In this document: in pieces, positions 62,058 through 64,000 of the stretch
How the letters are laid out: each line of letters starts with the position of its first letter
Position numbering within the stretch: the first letter of the stretch is position 1
Source: Bacteroidia bacterium
GTDB lineage: Bacteria > Bacteroidota > Bacteroidia > M30B66
Assembly (NCBI GenBank): GCA_018401705.1
Contig: JAGYKL010000020.1
Location: 1 to 64,000, forward strand
DNA length: 64,000 nucleotides
Direction: 5' to 3'
Notes under the pieces: generated by a model
Database searches by the model: none
What the model was told of the DNA's origin: nothing
The model's input: the letters and a program-made list of their open reading frames with translations, nothing else
Position numbers and translations under genes: made by a program

Positions 62058-63125
62058 ATGAGAATTTTCGTTCTATGCTTAACACTTGCACTGCCTGTTA
62101 TTACTATAAATGCTCAAGAATTTAAGTGGCAAAAACTCGAAACTGAGCCCTATCGGGGAAAGCAGGATGATATTTGTTTTATTGACGAAAACACCGGTTG
62201 GTATATTAACGGATTTGGAAAAATTTTTCATACAGTAGACGGAGGACTTACCTGGGAAAAACAGCTGGAAAAGCAAGGCACATTTTTCAGAACTATAGCT
62301 TTTGTAAATGATCAGGTCGGCTTCGCCGGGACGGTTGGAACAGACTATTTCCCCAATGTTGAAGATACTATTCCGCTATACGGAACAAACAATGGTGGCA
62401 AAACCTGGGAACCTGTTCAATATGAAGGGAATTATGTGAAAGGCTTATGTGCCATTGATATTGTAAAAGAGCAATACATCAATCATGGCGAAATTGATTA
62501 TAAAACACATATCTATGCGGTTGGTAGAGTAGGAGCTCCGGCAAATATGATGGTTTCTCATGATGCTGGAAAAACTTGGGCTTCAAAACCTATGAATGAA
62601 GATTGTAAGATGCTTTTCGATATAAAGATGCTTGATAAAAACATCGGTTTTGCTTGCGCGGCAACTCATGAAGACGTTACTCAATCGCACGCTTCGATTC
62701 TTAAAACTACCAATGGTGGCGAAACATGGAAGAAAGTATACGAAAGCAAGCGTCCTTTTGAAACGACGTGGAAGGTTTCTTTCCCCACAGAAACTGTGGG
62801 ATATGTCACCATTCAATCATATAACCCCGACACTTCTGTTTCTCAACAAAGAATTGCAAAAACTAACGACGGTGGAGAAACCTGGATGGAAATTGACTTA
62901 GTAAACGACCATAAATCACGTGAATTTGGGATAGGTTTTATTGATGAAAAGCAGGGCTATGTCGGTACTATGAATTCAGGCTTTGAAACCAAAGACGGTG
63001 GTAAATCGTGGAAGAAAATAGACCTTGGAATGGCTTGCAATAAAATTAGAATTTATAGGAATCCTAAAAACGAAGTTTTTGGATATGCCATTGGTGTGAG
63101 TGTTTTTAAGCTGCTGAATCAGTAA
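62058..63125 (+). CDS. Ycf48/Hcf136-like beta-propeller exported protein
   Basis: A 355-residue protein with a signal peptide (MRIFVLCLTLALPVITINA), followed by a seven-bladed propeller made of BNR/Ycf48-type repeats: VDGGLTWEKQ, NNGGKTWEPV, HDAGKTWASKP, TNGGETWKKV, NDGGETWMEID, KDGGKSWKKID. In cyanobacteria and plants this fold aids photosystem II assembly; in Bacteroidota such proteins are secreted and of unknown function. The ATG at 62058 gives the signal peptide; a GTG at 62037 would add seven residues. Confidence 0.85.
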   Translation: MRIFVLCLTLALPVITINAQEFKWQKLETEPYRGKQDDICFIDENTGWYINGFGKIFHTVDGGLTWEKQLEKQGTFFRTIAFVNDQVGFAGTVGTDYFPNVEDTIPLYGTNNGGKTWEPVQYEGNYVKGLCAIDIVKEQYINHGEIDYKTHIYAVGRVGAPANMMVSHDAGKTWASKPMNEDCKMLFDIKMLDKNIGFACAATHEDVTQSHASILKTTNGGETWKKVYESKRPFETTWKVSFPTETVGYVTIQSYNPDTSVSQQRIAKTNDGGETWMEIDLVNDHKSREFGIGFIDEKQGYVGTMNSGFETKDGGKSWKKIDLGMACNKIRIYRNPKNEVFGYAIGVSVFKLLNQ

Positions 63126-63159
63126 TCCAGGCATCTATCGATGTCACTTCAGTTAAGTC

Positions 63160-64000
63160 TTAATACCCTTTCGAAGAATCATATTCAACAGCTTCCTGCC
63201 TTTTTACCTGATAAGTTGAAATGATTTCATTAACGATATCCATATTTACACCCGATTCTGTATAAATAATACTGTAAACTGGATGTGAAGGGATGTCAAT
63301 GCCTTGTTTTTCAAGACTGTTCTTAAACACATTTAAAGCCTCCACTACAAAATCTTGGCTTGTTTTACTGTGCATTTCATCAGCCGTGAGTGGCTTTGGG
63401 GTTTCCTCAAGTTTCGGTTTCTTTTTAGCGATTTCTTCTTTAATTAAATACTCTTCGGCTTTGCCGGGAAGTATTTTATTTACAATTTCTTTCAGCTCGT
63501 TGAGCTCATTTCTTAATTCATCAATCTCTGTATTCTGCTTTTCTATTTGATATGCTAAGTCATTAGCATTCATGCCAATAGCAACATTGATGTAGTTAGT
63601 TATTTGGTTTTCAGATTTTGACCAAGCAATACCTACAATGTTCTTATAATCTGATGTTTCCATTTGGTCAACAGCCCTAGCAATTCCGTATCCGTCGTTT
63701 AATCCCGAAGGGAGAATATAATCTCCAACTTCAACTTTTCCTCTTACTTTAACTGGTACCTGCCCAAGGAAAGCCACCTTTTCGTAGAGAGACGCTTCAT
63801 CTGATTCAGGCATATTGCCAAGCATTGCAGGCTTTTGAGAAATAACCATCATTTTGCTGCCTAAAATTGTGTTCTTTGTGATTTTACCTCCTCGTACAGA
63901 AACGATTTCTCCAAAGCTCATCTTTTCATTTATGTTTGCTCTTTCAAGCCATTCGGCATAATCAGCAGAACCTGACTGATAAGTTACACCCAAATTACCA
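63160..64000 (-). CDS. Partial protein with peptidase-G2/IMC-like C-terminal domain
   Basis: The frame is open to the right edge, so the N-terminus is missing (an in-frame TTG at 63993 is not a credible start). The visible 280 residues begin GNLGVTYQSGSADYAEWLER. A strand EIVSVRGGKI and the segment LGNMPESDEASLYEKVAFLGQVPVKVRGKV follow, a pattern seen in the C-terminal autoproteolytic (intramolecular chaperone) domains of tail-fibre and other surface proteins. A coiled coil (EKQNTEIDELRNELNELKEIV) and a polar tail end it. I infer a trimeric fibre-like surface protein; the family assignment is tentative. Confidence 0.5.
   Translation of the reverse strand, partial: GNLGVTYQSGSADYAEWLERANINEKMSFGEIVSVRGGKITKNTILGSKMMVISQKPAMLGNMPESDEASLYEKVAFLGQVPVKVRGKVEVGDYILPSGLNDGYGIARAVDQMETSDYKNIVGIAWSKSENQITNYINVAIGMNANDLAYQIEKQNTEIDELRNELNELKEIVNKILPGKAEEYLIKEEIAKKKPKLEETPKPLTADEMHSKTSQDFVVEALNVFKNSLEKQGIDIPSHPVYSIIYTESGVNMDIVNEIISTYQVKRQEAVEYDSSKGY

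Overview
The window looks like chromosome of a low-GC member of the Bacteroidota, most likely a marine or freshwater flavobacterium (order Flavobacteriales). Grounds: at least seven secreted proteins end in type IX secretion (T9SS) sorting domains, there is a TonB-dependent receptor with a carboxypeptidase-regulatory-like N-terminus, several genes have the Bacteroidota -7 promoter box TAnnTTTG, and Shine-Dalgarno sequences are mostly missing. No rRNA, CRISPR array, prophage or insertion sequence was seen. There is one tRNA, tRNA-Ala(GGC).

Layout. 1-8.9 kb: end of an MFS permease, a DUF1275 membrane protein, a ChaN-like protein, a 1099-residue Ig-repeat T9SS protein, serS, an esterase and a small holin-like gene pair. 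9-9.6 kb: a frameshifted GIY-YIG nuclease gene embedded in 20-bp repeats. 9.6-14.1 kb: a CBS-type PLP enzyme, a BtuF-like protein, a DUF547 lipoprotein and a secreted esterase. 14.2-17.9 kb: a minus-strand operon bestrophin - carbonic anhydrase - egtB - egtD. 18-21.7 kb: a four-helix-bundle (IVS-type) gene, then a histidine kinase next to a response regulator fused to a thioredoxin-reductase-like flavoprotein. 22-32.3 kb: a patatin/beta-barrel protein, a PLP desulfhydrase-like enzyme, asnS, a TonB receptor, lipoproteins and radA. 32.4-52.8 kb: a block dominated by T9SS cargo (tandem paralogues, a CUB/LamG giant split by one extra base, a type B CTD protein, an LRR protein), with a TPR-LuxR regulator, a RidA protein, a DUF427 protein and a Tat-exported class V aminotransferase between them. 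53-56.9 kb: a stress/stationary-phase cluster (BON, small helical proteins, cupin, HPF/RaiA-like, Dps, SHOCT, baeRF-like). 57-64 kb: fructosamine kinase-like protein, hotdog protein, NhaC antiporter, GT-C-like membrane protein, Ycf48-like protein and a partial gene at the right edge.

Functional links: bestrophin plus beta-carbonic anhydrase suggest bicarbonate handling, coupled on the same transcript to ergothioneine synthesis. The kinase and REC-reductase form a two-component pair with a probable redox or flavin output. The 53-57 kb cluster combines ribosome hibernation, DNA/iron protection and envelope stress.

The non-coding DNA is unusually structured. There are four heptad-periodic arrays (WCGNNNW), a second heptad/octad family (TAGTTGA/TAGTTAGA), two copies of a GC-rich element of about 100 bp (one with a palindrome nested in it), and 20-bp tandem/inverted repeats next to the GIY-YIG gene. 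These repeats, and the association of small nuclease or IVS-type genes with them, are the least explained content of the window.
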